A DNA stretch of 64,000 nt from Schizochytrium sp. CCTCC M209059. Taxonomy: Eukaryota > Sar > Bigyra > Thraustochytrida > Thraustochytriidae. Each line of letters starts with the position of its first letter. The stretch's first letter is position 1. The DNA is taken from positions 2,682 to 66,681 of the forward strand of contig KN805414.1 in NCBI GenBank assembly GCA_000818945.1, in the 5' to 3' direction. The position numbers and the translations under genes were made by a program. Under the pieces are notes generated by a model, which had not been told where the DNA came from, searched no databases, and saw only the letters and a list, made by a program, of their open reading frames with translations. Below are positions 31,701-41,717 of this stretch, piece by piece.

Positions 31701-34670
31701 GATGTGACAATGATGTCTGAGCTCGCTGCCAAGGTGGGGCCGCTCGTGTACCATCCAAGCGTTTGGATTCGGAACGCGGTGGTGAGGGTTCTTGCTGCCC
31801 TCGTGGCTTCAAAACGGATGGGTCTTGTCGAGACGCAAGTCACCATTGTGCGTCTAATCGAGCCATATCTCAAGAAATCCGAGGCGCGCAATGCCCTCCT
31901 TTTGGGCTGTTCCAAGAATGTTGAAGAGAATGAAGCCTTGCTTCGCGAAATGCTTGTGGACCGTCTGCCTCGCGATGTTTACGAGGCTGCTGCAGAACGC
32001 GTTGAAAGGAAAGCCTTCCCACAGGCATTCTCCAAATCGAGCGAGGCAGCAAGAAGTAGGTCAGCGACGGGTACACCAAGCAAACTGCCACCTGGCACAC
32101 CTGCTTTTCCTACCTCGTCTTCACCATCGTTTTCAGCGTCAGCGTCGGCGTCGTCCAGCTCGACTACCACAAGTAGTGCGGGTCAGACTCCGTCGAAGTC
32201 CGCGTCGAGTAGGTCAAGGTCGGCCGCTTCTGGCGATGCCGGCGCCGTCGCGGGCAGCTCTAGTTCCGGAACTGGGTCCGCCTGGCTGAAATTGTCCCAT
32301 CGAACGCCGAAGAAATCAGACTCTTCATCTGCAAATGCCGGCGACGAGAACGCAGGTGCTATGGCCGCGCAAAAACTTCCACCACACCACGCGCAGGGCT
32401 TGAAAGCTCTCGAAGGTTTCTTCAAGGCCTCAGCAAGTCTTGCTCGAGGTACACGGGGACGACTCATGGAGCTGGAAAAGAAAATTCCTGAGACAGTTGT
32501 GCGAAGTCTACGCAGCGGGCACGACGACGCGGCTTTACACGCGATCCTTGTTCCAGAGCAGACATATGTGACGCTCGCGATCCACAGTCATTATGCCGAT
32601 TTTCTCGACCAATCGGCTTCGACGGCGGGGCCAGGTTTGCTCTTGCAGCACCAACATCCGGACTTTAAGCGCATCGTGAATCGTTACGGAATCGTAGTGC
32701 GCTCTCGCCGGCACGGAGCAGGGGCTGCAGACACCTCAGAGGCGCTCTCCGGGGGCCAACAACGCCTTACGCAGCGCATTCGCGCGCTCGAAGTTCCACC
32801 GCTCCCGCCAGATATGGCGACGCTGCGCAAGCTCGATGGCACGCCGTACGTGGCGACCGTGCGCCGGCCTTCAAGTGAGGTTGGAAGCCTACTTGAGCCA
32901 GCGGACGCAAGTTCAACGCGTGATGCGGCCTCAACCCCCAACGATCGGCCTTGGAGGCCGCGCGGGGTTCTGGCCGCAAATTTGTACGGCCACGACAGCG
33001 CGGTCAATCGCGTGGTTGCCTCACAAGACAATCTCTTCTTCGCAACCGGGTCCGATGATGGCACGGTACGTCTTTGGATGACGGCTGGGCTCGAGGATGG
33101 TTACGGGATCCGCCCAAAGCTAACGTACGCCAGTCAAGGTGGATGCATTGCGGACTTGTGCATTGTGGAAAATACACATGCGGTTGCCGCAGCGTCGACC
33201 AGTGGGAGTGTCCATGTGTTCAAAGTGGAGCACGCTCTCGATGTAACTCGAGCTGCCGTCGACCCCAACGACATGATAGGCCCATCGAGCTCTGTGGTGA
33301 TCAATTCTGGGGATGGTACGTCTGAGGATCTTCTCCTTGACAAGGCGGAAGCGCGTCACGCCCAAGCGCGATCGGCCGCAGACGCTGCAATGCGCGAAGA
33401 ACGCAGTACTCGTGGCTCTCTTTCCGCAGGCTTGGCAGGCGGCGGGGCTCATGGCAACGGGAACACGAGCATTGGAACCACTGTCAGCGGTATGGGCGGC
33501 AATGCTGGTCCTGGCGCCGGTGCGAGTGGGAACGCTGTGCCGGGGGTGGGCGCGAACTCGAGCTCTTCAAGCTCGCAGTCCTTTTCGCACGGAACCCAGC
33601 GGGGTTCCTCGCAACAACGGAGCTTGGGCGCCAGCACTGTGCTGGAGCTGAACCTGGCGCGCGATGGTCCTGTTCGAGCGGTTTGTCACTATCCTGCTGT
33701 GAGCGAGTCTCTTTTGGTGTGCGCGAGCGAGTCTGGCGCAGTCCATGGGTGGGACCTGCGTGCCCGAAAGCGCTCGTGGGTGCTACGCGTTGGGCCGCAG
33801 GCTGGTGTGATTACTGCGCTGGCGGTGCCTCCTGAGGGCGACCCAATTTGGCTCGTGGCAGGGACTTCGCGTGGAGTCATTCTCCTCTACGATTTACGAT
33901 TCTCCATTTTGCTCAAGGCGTGGCGCCACCCAAGCCACTCACGAATTCACCGACTTTACCTATCGCGCGCGACGTGCAGCGACCCCTTTGTATATGTTGC
34001 TGCCGGGATCAACTCCACGTCACTGTACAATGTTTCGAACGGGGCCATGGTGCATTCCTATCGGACAGTTGCCACCTCTGTCAAGGGTAAAAGCGCCACT
34101 GCGGATGCCCCACTTGAGGAAATTGACGTGCGTGCTCTCGAGGTGAATCCGTCAATCCCTGAACCCATGTGGAGTCAGCTTGCGGTGGACGAGCTCGACG
34201 CGTCGACGTCTCGCATGGAGCCTTCTGTTCGCGCGATTGTTTGTCCATTTGACATGTCGGATGTGCGCAAGCACGTGGCGCACATTCCGACGACAGTTAT
34301 AACCGCGGGTACAGACAGACGCATTCGTTATTGGAATCACGATCACAATCTGTGCTACTCGGTGTTTGACCAGGAATTTGGCAGGTCCGTGAACCAGCAT
34401 TGGGATCGACTTGGCAAGGTTGTGGTGTGTCGGGAAGACATTGCTGGTCACCAAGCCATTGGACAAGCGCAGCCGGCGCAGCGCCAGCAACCTCAATTTT
34501 CTGCCGAAGGCCGAGGTCTCCCACATCCTTCAACGAATCACGAAGACGCGATCCTGGATCTCGCCTTTCTTGCCGCGCCATCGCGACTCGGAGGGACTTT
34601 GACGCAGCGTGCGTCGACTGGCCTATTGCTCTCGGCTTCCAGAGACGGCATCGTCAAGGCTTGGGCTTAG
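28752..34670 (+). CDS. VPS15: VPS15 (PIK3R4) kinase-HEAT-WD40 regulatory subunit
   Basis: VPS15 is the membrane-anchored pseudokinase-like scaffold of the class III PI3-kinase (VPS34) complex in endosomal sorting and autophagy. The 1972-residue product begins MGN, an N-myristoylation signal as in known VPS15. Kinase features: GSGIVHGDIKAENFLVTS with Asp at about 150, WVLLADFAPYKPTFLP, YNYFFDSSNKRDCCCVAPER. A Ser/Gly-rich insertion of about 150 residues precedes MDIFSLGCVIAELYMDG. HEAT-repeat sequence follows (IFPEYIFPALARFKMD), then another disordered block (near 32.0-32.4 kb). C-terminal WD40 blades include LYGHDSAVNRVVASQDNLFF and end in LLLSASRDGIVKAWA. It is about 600 residues longer than human VPS15, because of the insertions. 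The long frame beginning TTG at 28728 is not used. Confidence 0.97.
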   Translation: MGNVVPTGRAGEEPQQLVASIDDSRLLFQDELWNGKFLKSARCQSSGNVLVVKVYEKIPATDPQLLRKIRKQLEDLRDQVRPTTHPNVLAYTRWGETSRVAYVMRQFTSSNLHDRQNTRPFLAPMEKRWIVYQMLKALSQCHGSGIVHGDIKAENFLVTSHTWVLLADFAPYKPTFLPLDDTAPYNYFFDSSNKRDCCCVAPERFRSPTSIIDISLLDSAPPQCASVLSVMMDPGVPDVDAEFELAEASASLEAEDRAAAAKRDGIAEGGDSGSAGASREASMGGGGSKVLRKSGNSAPKRLGTSTASAGGAGARLAAGMTGSSSGNTTTPSIPERSAGSSAVSSSSQGRAATASPPRRGNAPKGLVRRQRSYSFDTQSRSTRLRPSMDIFSLGCVIAELYMDGAACFNLSEVLRYANPELGADARATLLQSKLDKVTDPLIRPLVESMLQADPSQRKSADVYLQEFTGPDKAFPSYFADVLHPFFRELLQEEYDSPDERIWAICRRYEELVSALCKIHDKRGAAYFAQQSAAWAARHAALDVSLKDSPMRSVQDDLDSDGGAGSERSRGPMGRGGEESTRASRADNEAVRDLLARTQKIMAQLADLDISDKMRAAVTSASENVSLQYDTLSKQYSAAPPPPPLDFTGSLSGGGEDFFLVGGPGARGVEATSDSYAASPSALNIPAGENGVLIVIHMLAATIRFVRFPSTKVAALCALLRLSRFSNDETRLQRVLPYVVHELGESSSREYSSLVRCTALRVLTDLVRKIKRLPASDRRIFPEYIFPALARFKMDTSLNARLTFAECLPRLAEASGRFLDLARLHADLNNSDATDRHTGRESSSSVRGKGKSGDDSLAKPFTFDAQLNELHDIVQDFVSNMIEQPAVVRRTLLCDITRLCLFFGRERTSSHVLPILITCLSERNDWQLRATFFEHIPGVSALVGPLALQQFLLPCIVQSLYEFEELVVERTLTCVYSLTQLGLLDVTMMSELAAKVGPLVYHPSVWIRNAVVRVLAALVASKRMGLVETQVTIVRLIEPYLKKSEARNALLLGCSKNVEENEALLREMLVDRLPRDVYEAAAERVERKAFPQAFSKSSEAARSRSATGTPSKLPPGTPAFPTSSSPSFSASASASSSSTTTSSAGQTPSKSASSRSRSAASGDAGAVAGSSSSGTGSAWLKLSHRTPKKSDSSSANAGDENAGAMAAQKLPPHHAQGLKALEGFFKASASLARGTRGRLMELEKKIPETVVRSLRSGHDDAALHAILVPEQTYVTLAIHSHYADFLDQSASTAGPGLLLQHQHPDFKRIVNRYGIVVRSRRHGAGAADTSEALSGGQQRLTQRIRALEVPPLPPDMATLRKLDGTPYVATVRRPSSEVGSLLEPADASSTRDAASTPNDRPWRPRGVLAANLYGHDSAVNRVVASQDNLFFATGSDDGTVRLWMTAGLEDGYGIRPKLTYASQGGCIADLCIVENTHAVAAASTSGSVHVFKVEHALDVTRAAVDPNDMIGPSSSVVINSGDGTSEDLLLDKAEARHAQARSAADAAMREERSTRGSLSAGLAGGGAHGNGNTSIGTTVSGMGGNAGPGAGASGNAVPGVGANSSSSSSQSFSHGTQRGSSQQRSLGASTVLELNLARDGPVRAVCHYPAVSESLLVCASESGAVHGWDLRARKRSWVLRVGPQAGVITALAVPPEGDPIWLVAGTSRGVILLYDLRFSILLKAWRHPSHSRIHRLYLSRATCSDPFVYVAAGINSTSLYNVSNGAMVHSYRTVATSVKGKSATADAPLEEIDVRALEVNPSIPEPMWSQLAVDELDASTSRMEPSVRAIVCPFDMSDVRKHVAHIPTTVITAGTDRRIRYWNHDHNLCYSVFDQEFGRSVNQHWDRLGKVVVCREDIAGHQAIGQAQPAQRQQPQFSAEGRGLPHPSTNHEDAILDLAFLAAPSRLGGTLTQRASTGLLLSASRDGIVKAWA

Positions 34671-34762
34671 CAAGAGTAGATTTTTGATGCAATCGGAACT
34701 TAGAGAGAGAGGCTACGCTGGCTTACATTCTACATTTTGTCTTATTTAGCTTTGTGTGTGTG

Positions 34763-34805
<43 letters not shown>

Positions 34806-35018
34806 GAAAGCGAGTATATAGTGGCAAAACAGAAGCGCAACATAAGATTGTAGAATTCGGATACAGAAGAGACTTTTGACGCATGAGTCCAAAGAGACAC
34901 ATGAGTGTGTGCGTGTGTGTGCGTGAGTGAAAAGGCAAGGATGAATGCGAAACGAAAGAAGACGAGAAAGGAAAAATATGGACGAGGCAAGTGAGGTTGT
35001 CATGACTTGCTGGACCTC
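34671..35018. other. Convergent intergenic region with dinucleotide repeats
   Basis: Between VPS15 and a small minus-strand gene. It holds (TG)n at about 34752-34764 directly followed by (GA)n at 34766-34802, and a second GTGTGTGCGT tract near 34904-34925. No gene is supported. Confidence 0.6.
34752..34802. repeat. Compound (TG)n(GA)n microsatellite
   Basis: Seven-odd TG units abut 18 GA units with a single C between them. It lies in the VPS15 3' region. Confidence 0.95.
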
Positions 35019-35864
35019 TCACATGAATCCCGCGTCTGCCAAGGCATGGGCGACCTTTTGTTCACGAACACCGCGACTGCCGAGTTGGCTCTGGCCGTCG
35101 AAGACTTCCTCAGCGGATCGTGGCCGGGCGCCAAGGGCGTCGAAAGTGGACACTGCGCCCGGCTTGCCAAATACGGAATCGGCATGGACGACCAGCAACC
35201 TCATGATTCGGCTCGCAGCGTCAACTTCGGGGCCCGGCACGACAGACTCAAGCAAAAATGATGGACCCAGCTTCATGGCGGCATCTTCGGGGTCAGATGC
35301 AGTGTCCCGAATGAGAGCGGAGACCTCCCCGAGAGCCTCGAGACAAGATATACGAATCTGGTCGAGCTCTGGCACGAGCTTTGAGGCCACCTGCGCACCA
35401 TCATCTTCGTTCTTGATTTTGTTGCTTGCGCCAAGCAGCATCAGGAATGCCTTGTCCGTGACGATTTGCGGAGTTGCCGTCTCGAAGAGCTGAAGAATTG
35501 CCTTGGCCCACACGATGGGCTCCTGGTTCGCACAGATTCTCCGCAGTTGCTCCGTGGAAAGGTCGCCGTAGGTGTCGAGGGATAAAAGAATGTGGTCCCA
35601 TGCCTTTGACGCTGTGCACACGAGACGACCAAAAGCAGCCAAAAAAAAATCATCAAACTCGTTAGCCCCTCGCCCGGAACTCTTCGAGCGAAGTCCTCCA
35701 GGCACTCTGCATCACTTACCTTCTCTCTCCGAGACGTTCTTGGGCGCGAGGACCAGCAGCTCGGCGGCGTTGGTGTCCACGTGCCGAAGCCACGACAGCA
35801 CAAAGGGAATCTGCGGCACGAGCCGGCTCGTGCGGAGGCGCTGCGCCTTGCTGTCGGTCGCCAT
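35019..35864 (-). CDS. Small helical protein of unknown function (two exons)
   Basis: Exon 1 is 35864-35720 and exon 2 is 35611-35019, giving 245 residues. Exon 1 encodes MATDSKAQRLRTSRLV then FVLSWLRHVDTNAAELLVL and ends GAAG|GTAAGT. The acceptor GTGCACAG|CGTC restores an Ala codon and continues SKAWDHILLSLDTYGDLST. The rest is almost wholly alpha-helical, in a pattern like armadillo/HEAT pairs (WAKAILQLFETATPQIV, then IRISCLEALGEVSALIRD). I do not recognise the family. Start and splice sites are well supported because both bring consistent frames and canonical signals together. Confidence 0.72.
35612..35719 (-). other. 108-nt spliceosomal intron
   Basis: Donor GTAAGT and acceptor preceded by a T9 run and TTTTGGTCGTCTCGTGTGCACAG on the minus strand. 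Without removal, the upstream ATG frame meets TGA directly after the donor. Confidence 0.85.
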
Positions 35865-36557
35865 CGTCTCGCGCTCCAGGCCCGGGCTTCGTGCTCAGGT
35901 TCGGGCTCTGCTCCGCTCCGCGCGCGCCTTCTCGGAGGCCTCGGCTCGCTCGAACCTGGACACGGCGCGTGCAGCGTCGCCGGGCGACCCCTGCTTGCGC
36001 TGCGCGGTCGATGCGCGACCCTGGCGCGGGCGGGCGGGCAAGGCAGTGGGCGCCGAGGGGGCGGGCGGGCGAGCGAGCGAGCGAGATCGCAGCGGCGACT
36101 CGCGGTCAGTCTGCGTGCGTGCGAGCGAGCGAGTGAGTTTTGCCAATGTTTTTTTTGTTTTGTTTTTACTTTCTTTAGGGGCATGCAGAGGTACCGGGAC
36201 ATGGTACCAATGCTTGTGTGCAGCCTAGGAGAAAAGGAAAAGGAGAGTAAAGCAAGCAAGACAGACGAATAGACGACGGATAGATCCGTCGGATTTTGGC
36301 GTTGAGGGAGGCACGCCTACAAGTCTGTGTAAAGAACCACTTTCTGCTGGTGGATGAACGACTTTTTGAGACTGGAAGAAAAGGGAAATGAATTGAAACA
36401 GGCCTCGAGTTTTTGCATCGCGATGTAGAGTTAGATATAAATAATGTTTGGGCTGGCGTGCACGGCACAAGACGCTGTGCACAAGCGACAAAAAACAACA
36501 GCCAAACAAAAACAGATCGACAGCTAACTTTTCGTGGACAACAAAAAGAAAGCTCAT
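35865..36557. other. GC-rich intergenic region
   Basis: Upstream of the two-exon gene; very GC-rich to 36150 with (GAGC)n at 36070-36085 and 36120-36133, then AT-rich. It may hold a missing 3' exon of the glycosyltransferase gene, which I could not define. Confidence 0.45.
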
Positions 36558-37613
36558 CTACGGATGTGGATTTGTAAATCGGTACATGAGAAATTCCCGA
36601 CCAGGTTTCTCAAGCTCTTTTGCAATGAAGTCGTCGAGAGGCACCATTGGCATAAGCGAAGCATCTGCCCACACACCGCCATTCTTACACAGGAGCTCAG
36701 TACGTGTCAGATCAGATAAATGCGAGAACTGACGTCCGTTTGCATTGCGATCTCCCGTCCACAAGGCGTGGCTCAAGGGGGCTAACTCTGCAATGTTATC
36801 AAACGTAATAAAGGCAAAGTTCCAGTGCGGATTCAGCTTTTTCCACGCTTTAAAAGCGACATAATTGTACCTGTTAACTGTGCGAAGATGTTCCTCGCCT
36901 TGCAGCCACATGTAGTAAATCGTTCGTGGAAATGGCAGCGCCTCAAGTTTGTTGTGACGACCTGATTGCTTTGCTTGGAAAGCCAAATTATCCACGTATT
37001 CCATGTATCGCGTCTCGTTCATGCTTGGCCGTTTGTACATGTATGCTGGTGAATCGTAGTCAACGTGGAAAAGGTGTGGACCAGGCTGGAACTCATTTGC
37101 CGAGAGGTCTAGCAGCGCGTCGACAGCCCTACGATAGACTGGGTTGTGCTTGATTAGCGAGTCCAAAACGTCGTGCAATTGGAAATAATTCCATTGTCGA
37201 CACCCACGCAGCGCGCAATAAAAGTGCTCAAAGATTTCACAAATGAATGGGTGGCCCTGACTCGACGCCATCCACCAGGACGGGGCCCAGCGCACTCCGC
37301 TCATGCATAGTCTATCTTCCGGGATCGAGCTACACATTTGATCACTCATTGGCATTATGCCTCGAAGGCCAGGAAGCGTTGTTACAAGTGTCGGCGCAGG
37401 ACGATGATGAGCATTCGAAGCAGTGGGTAAGTGGGCCTCTGTGCAAAGTTGAAGAGACGGAAGAGTTTTGATTTGTAGCGTCTTGGGCTCGACAGTGACA
37501 AGCAAGTAGACGACCACGACTAGTCGCAGAGGCCTCGTCCATTTTCGCATTTGTTGTCCGCGATGTTTGATAGTCCGCACGAAGTGTTGCGATGCGGTCA
37601 TAAATATACACAT
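36558..37613 (-). CDS. Caps_synth-like glycosyltransferase, possibly incomplete at the 3' end
   Basis: 351 residues from ATG at 37613, with an alternative in-frame ATG about 21 codons in (MRKWTRPL). A single hydrophobic segment (LRLVVVVYLLV, residues about 28-40) near the N-terminus fits a type II Golgi anchor. TIYYMWLQGEEHL and WKKLNPHWNFAFITFDN, then HLSDLTRTELLCKNGGVWAD and ASLMPMVPLDDF, match the capsular-polysaccharide-synthesis/GT32-like glycosyltransferase core; the usual DxD-type site appears as Asp-Ala-Ser. The protein stops soon after (FLMYRFTNPHP), earlier than is usual for the family, so the 3' end may be truncated or continue in another exon. A GT (GTAGAT) overlaps the stop codon. 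The sugar and acceptor are unknown. Confidence 0.65.
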   Translation of the reverse strand: MCIFMTASQHFVRTIKHRGQQMRKWTRPLRLVVVVYLLVTVEPKTLQIKTLPSLQLCTEAHLPTASNAHHRPAPTLVTTLPGLRGIMPMSDQMCSSIPEDRLCMSGVRWAPSWWMASSQGHPFICEIFEHFYCALRGCRQWNYFQLHDVLDSLIKHNPVYRRAVDALLDLSANEFQPGPHLFHVDYDSPAYMYKRPSMNETRYMEYVDNLAFQAKQSGRHNKLEALPFPRTIYYMWLQGEEHLRTVNRYNYVAFKAWKKLNPHWNFAFITFDNIAELAPLSHALWTGDRNANGRQFSHLSDLTRTELLCKNGGVWADASLMPMVPLDDFIAKELEKPGREFLMYRFTNPHP

Positions 37614-39422
37614 GTAGCTGCCGAGGCTATACTGTCATCACCCGATGAAATGGCTTGTAGGAAAACGCTTTGAATTCCTCCGCGTCACGCAAGGCAATCG
37701 AAGCGTTGTGGTGACGTCGGATCTGCGTGCGGCAAGATCGCAGGCCCGCAACGAGGGCTGCTGGTCTGCTCTCGACCGCTCGCTGCTGCTCTTCGTCCCA
37801 ACGTCTCGCCGCACGCACAGCCTTCCTCCGCTCGTCTCCCCCTTCGTTTCGCTGCACGAGCCCTTTCTTCGTCTGCCGCGACCCTACGTCTTGCATTCTT
37901 GCTACAGTATACTCGGCTTGTGTTCTAGGGTCGGCCTAGGCTTGGAAAGGCCTACTGAGTTATACTGAGACTTTTGTGTTCTTCATCAATCGTGCCGGTC
38001 TCTTTATTGAAGCCTATCTATCCTACGCTTCTTCGCCCAGCGCCTTCTCCGCGCCGGCGAGCGCCCAGCGTCCAGCTGGACAACGGCCGTGTGCATCTGA
38101 CTCGAGGACAGCCGTAGTTTCCAGCCATCGAAGTTCGATGGCAGGCCAAGATAGTGAACTAACTAGCTATAGCCCAACTTGCAAGAAGACTACGCCTGGT
38201 CTCACAACACTACTAGAAGGCTGGACCGTTAGGCGCGGCTGACCAGCCTCAGGCGCGACTGGACGACACAGTGGGTGACGCAATCGACGATACCTGCGAA
38301 ACAGAAAATCTCAATCTCGAGGAGAGCGCCTGAGCGAGTGCGAGACAGCGCGATCGACGCGACAGGAGCCGCGATCATGAATCGCGGCGGCGCCGGCGCG
38401 GGAGCGCGCGCAGGGCAGAGCAGAGATCGATATTGAGCTGCGGCGAGGGGGCGCTGGGCCGTACCGCGTCGTAGCACGGTTCGTTCGTGGGTACCCGATT
38501 ACTGGGTCCCGGCAGGCATGGAGAGGCGAGGGAGGACAGCAACAGCAGCAGTCGTGGGATGGCTTCGCATTCCTGGTCGATCGTTCTGCGCCGGGCTGGG
38601 TTGAGATTGAGCGTACGCTCCGGGTGGGACTCTTGGAGAAGCTTTCCGTTTTTGTATGTGCAAGTCGTTGCTCACCGTCAGGCAACCACGGAGGGACCTT
38701 TGCTCAAGTATTGATCTCTCCATCTTGCCGTAGCCAAACGCTCGTTTGACTCTGCGGACATGATGTCGAGCTTCACAGATCCCCGACTTAATTACTTCAA
38801 AAGACTCGCCCATCGACTACCATCACGGTTCACGACTGGCTTTCAAAGCCAATCTTCTTTCTCACACGCTTGGTCTCATCTTCGTGGGCATCATCACGCA
38901 AGTCGATCTCTATCGAGGCCGGACCGTTCCGCTTGCTACTCTGATCCACCAACTCCATCATGAGCTGGATTGCGTCTGCAAGTGTGCAACGACATCATTT
39001 ACCGAGTGCTTCCCCCCCACCAAAAAAAGAAAAGAACAGGCAAAGGGACGTGTGTGTCATGACCAGAGACCTTTGTTGCCTGCATTTCCTCGGCTCGTCT
39101 GGCCCTCAAAACCCTTTCGTTCTAGGCGAAGGGTAGTGGATGAGATGCATTTTGCGGGTCAGCACACAATGTTTGTGTCAGTCGAAATATGATTACATGT
39201 ACGTGTAGAAGCCTAAGACCACCTTGGGGGAATACGGGAGACGGAAATTGCCGCCCGGGGACGAATCGAGTCGCACAAGAAGAAAAATTTAAATAGGCCT
39301 AGTGGAAAAACCCTCGAGCGAGCAAACCAAGGACCGGCAAATTCGATAATGGTGCCCTTTTCTATTTGTGTGCGCGTGGTTGAGAATGTGTGATGCTCAG
39401 CCTTACTCTTTCATCCGTCATT
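37614..39422. other. 1.8 kb with no supported gene
   Basis: The frames here are short, lack domain signatures and overlap one another. Base composition is mixed. It lies between the glycosyltransferase start and the 3' end of the first membrane-family gene, so it should contain the former's promoter. A single-copy lineage gene with several introns could be hidden here. Confidence 0.4.
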
Positions 39423-41096
39423 TCATGGCAAAATCATCACGAGTTCGTCCCATGATGAAACGTAATAAATGTACTCGCAATACAGCTGTCGCACGCCCTG
39501 TGGATGGAGACCATGGCCAAAGGCGCACTTGCACATATTGCCTACCTGGCACTGGTCGAAATGGTCGAGGTCAGACACAATAGAGTAACACGCCATGCTT
39601 GCGTACCATGCCGCCCAGATCAGAAGCCATACAAAGTATGGAGGCCGCAATCGCCACGCACTCATGACGTCAAAGCCCGCGGCATGTTCATAGTGCAGAC
39701 AAGTCGTATCAACAGCTAGCTCTGCCGCAAGCTGCAACGCCATGCCACTAAGCAGTGTCCTGCGGTTTAGTGGATGAGCTAAGAACTCCCCATGCTGGGC
39801 GTACATGTCAAAAGGAAGCTGTAATTGCCTGTGTTCGTAGCAAAGAAGTATAAAAGGCGTGAGCAAGATTGCTAGGTACTCGCTGAGCATTTCTCCGGCA
39901 ATGACTGTCGAGTGGAAATGCTTTGAACACAATTCGTGCACAGCCCTAACTCTAGCAGACGACTCAACTTGAAAAAGCTCCCTCATGATTTCTCGTTCAG
40001 AGGCCTTTGTATCGAGACGCGCCAAACTCGCAGCAACGGGACTTGATGCCGAGTTGGGGCTTCTCTTCGAAGCGAGTACGTGTCGGAGCGAGTGCTGCAG
40101 GGTCGATGGCACAACAACAGCAGCAGCGTCTTTCTGATGGAAAATGATCTTGAAAAAGCGACTCATTTGACGGTCCCGCCAATTCATGGTGACCCGAGAG
40201 AAGATCTCGAAAGCTGACTGCGTCGCAACCGCAGCTGTAAGTGTTGCTGCCGTCTCGAAGCGACTTACGAAGAGGCGCACAGCGAGTCCCATCATGATCT
40301 GAACCCAAAGATGAAACACCCACGAAAGCTCGCGACGGAGTCTACGACCCGGAATGCAAATCTTAGGCGAGAAAGCCATGAGTTTTGCCAGGCTACGCGC
40401 TCCGGCGTATGCAGCCTCCTTGAAAAAGGGAATGACCGCTGCGACGAGGAACAACTTCCGGCCGTCGGTGTCAGCGGGAAAGAGGTAGAGCACTGCATAA
40501 AGTAAAAACCCGATCGCAACGCTGACTACGGCTTGCATGTAGGCCATCGGGACCATCGTGCCCCGACCAAGGACAACTCGCAAGGTCAGAGCTGGGGTCA
40601 ATACGGGAATCGAGGCTGAAGCCATTCCAAAGTGCTTGTATCCATAACCCCGACAAACCAGCCAGCTCAGGGTGGTCAGTAGCACGATCAGTACAGCTTC
40701 CTTTGTCGTGGCTTTTATATACAGCACGAAGCTCAATGGAAAAAAAAGGAATGTAGACACGTCAAGATTGAAAAAGCAAAGAATCTCGTCTAGCGGTTCT
40801 CTGTTGGGCAAATCAAAAAGCACGGGCTCCTTTCTTTCAACGTTGACATGCCATCTTGGCTCCATGAGCAAAAACACTCTTGGTGCCCAGAATACGGCAG
40901 TGACGCCAAGGCCGAGGATAGAAAAGAGTGCAAGCTCGATTGACAGCCGGAGCGCATTAAATATGCTTCTAGTGACCGGAACAGACTTAACTCGGGCCTT
41001 GTTGCGCTCAAGAATAGTTTGCGCTAGTGCCTCAAGTTCGCTATCGGAGAGGCCGGCGAGCGAAGCTCTTGGCTCCGGCCATGAATTTTGCGTCAT
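39423..41096 (-). CDS. Multi-pass membrane protein, tandem family member 1
   Basis: 557 residues from ATG. Function and family are not recognised. About eight to ten hydrophobic segments are visible, the first at residues about 52-70 (LALFSILGLGVTAVFW). Blocks shared with the two paralogues: RRLRRELSWVFHLWVQIMMG, RLFVSRFET, FEIFSRVTMNWRDRQMSR, MLSEYLAILLTPF, EHRQLQLPFDMYAQHG, AWRLRPPYF. The C-terminus has a Cys/Gly/His cluster (CQVGNMCKCAFGHGLHPQGV) then RQLYCEYIYYVSSWDELV. The N-terminus before the first membrane segment is hydrophilic. This is the shortest and cleanest copy, with an ATG start and a stop just after the conserved end. It could be a transporter, channel or enzyme; I see no diagnostic motif. 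Confidence 0.85.
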   Translation of the reverse strand: MTQNSWPEPRASLAGLSDSELEALAQTILERNKARVKSVPVTRSIFNALRLSIELALFSILGLGVTAVFWAPRVFLLMEPRWHVNVERKEPVLFDLPNREPLDEILCFFNLDVSTFLFFPLSFVLYIKATTKEAVLIVLLTTLSWLVCRGYGYKHFGMASASIPVLTPALTLRVVLGRGTMVPMAYMQAVVSVAIGFLLYAVLYLFPADTDGRKLFLVAAVIPFFKEAAYAGARSLAKLMAFSPKICIPGRRLRRELSWVFHLWVQIMMGLAVRLFVSRFETAATLTAAVATQSAFEIFSRVTMNWRDRQMSRFFKIIFHQKDAAAVVVPSTLQHSLRHVLASKRSPNSASSPVAASLARLDTKASEREIMRELFQVESSARVRAVHELCSKHFHSTVIAGEMLSEYLAILLTPFILLCYEHRQLQLPFDMYAQHGEFLAHPLNRRTLLSGMALQLAAELAVDTTCLHYEHAAGFDVMSAWRLRPPYFVWLLIWAAWYASMACYSIVSDLDHFDQCQVGNMCKCAFGHGLHPQGVRQLYCEYIYYVSSWDELVMILP

Positions 41097-41717
41097 GATT
41101 CACTTTTGTCCCGTTTCTCTACTTTTCTCCCTTTGAGGATTTGTTTGAGCACATCTTGCCGCCCCCCTCGCCGCCGCTGCCGCAAAAGATGTATATTACA
41201 CGGTCTGACTGGACGATCTATCTGATCTGGCACTACTGTTGATTCAAACGCGGTTTCCTGTCGATTTGCTCGAGCCGTTGGGCCTGGTGATGACTTGAAC
41301 TTCTTGTCAGAGTAGATCTACCAAAGAGGCATGCATCGATCGGTGGCACGGAGGCTCCGTCCTATTATAAAAAGCCCACAGCTGGTGTGACCCGGATTAA
41401 AAGGTGGCCGTTACGCTTTGGCTGGGCGGCAGCGGGCCGCCGGGCCGGGCTCAAATTCCGGATTGGCAGCCTGAAGGAGACCGCGATTCTTTGTCAGAGT
41501 GATGTGTCTGCTCTAGAATAGATTTTCCCCCGGCTGTGATCGAATCGGAAGAACAATAGGTCTAGGGCCTTTACTATGGCCTATGCTATGGCCTATGCTG
41601 TAGGTTGCGTTGTGCGTTTCTAAATTTCGATCGTTATCTTGTCTTGCATACCTATCTTGTACATGATTTCGAGGCCAATGAGAAGCTACAAGTGTTCTTC
41701 TCTTTCCATGCCTTTTG
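41097..41717. other. Spacer between tandem paralogues 1 and 2
   Basis: About 620 nt. It includes short TATGGCC repeats near 41572-41600 and leads into the poly-C run. It presumably holds the promoter of paralogue 1. No gene is seen. Confidence 0.5.

Noticed and set aside
37645..37968. 107-residue plus-strand ORF
   Set aside because: Composition is plausible but there is no domain, no homologue that I recognise, and overlapping frames are equally open.
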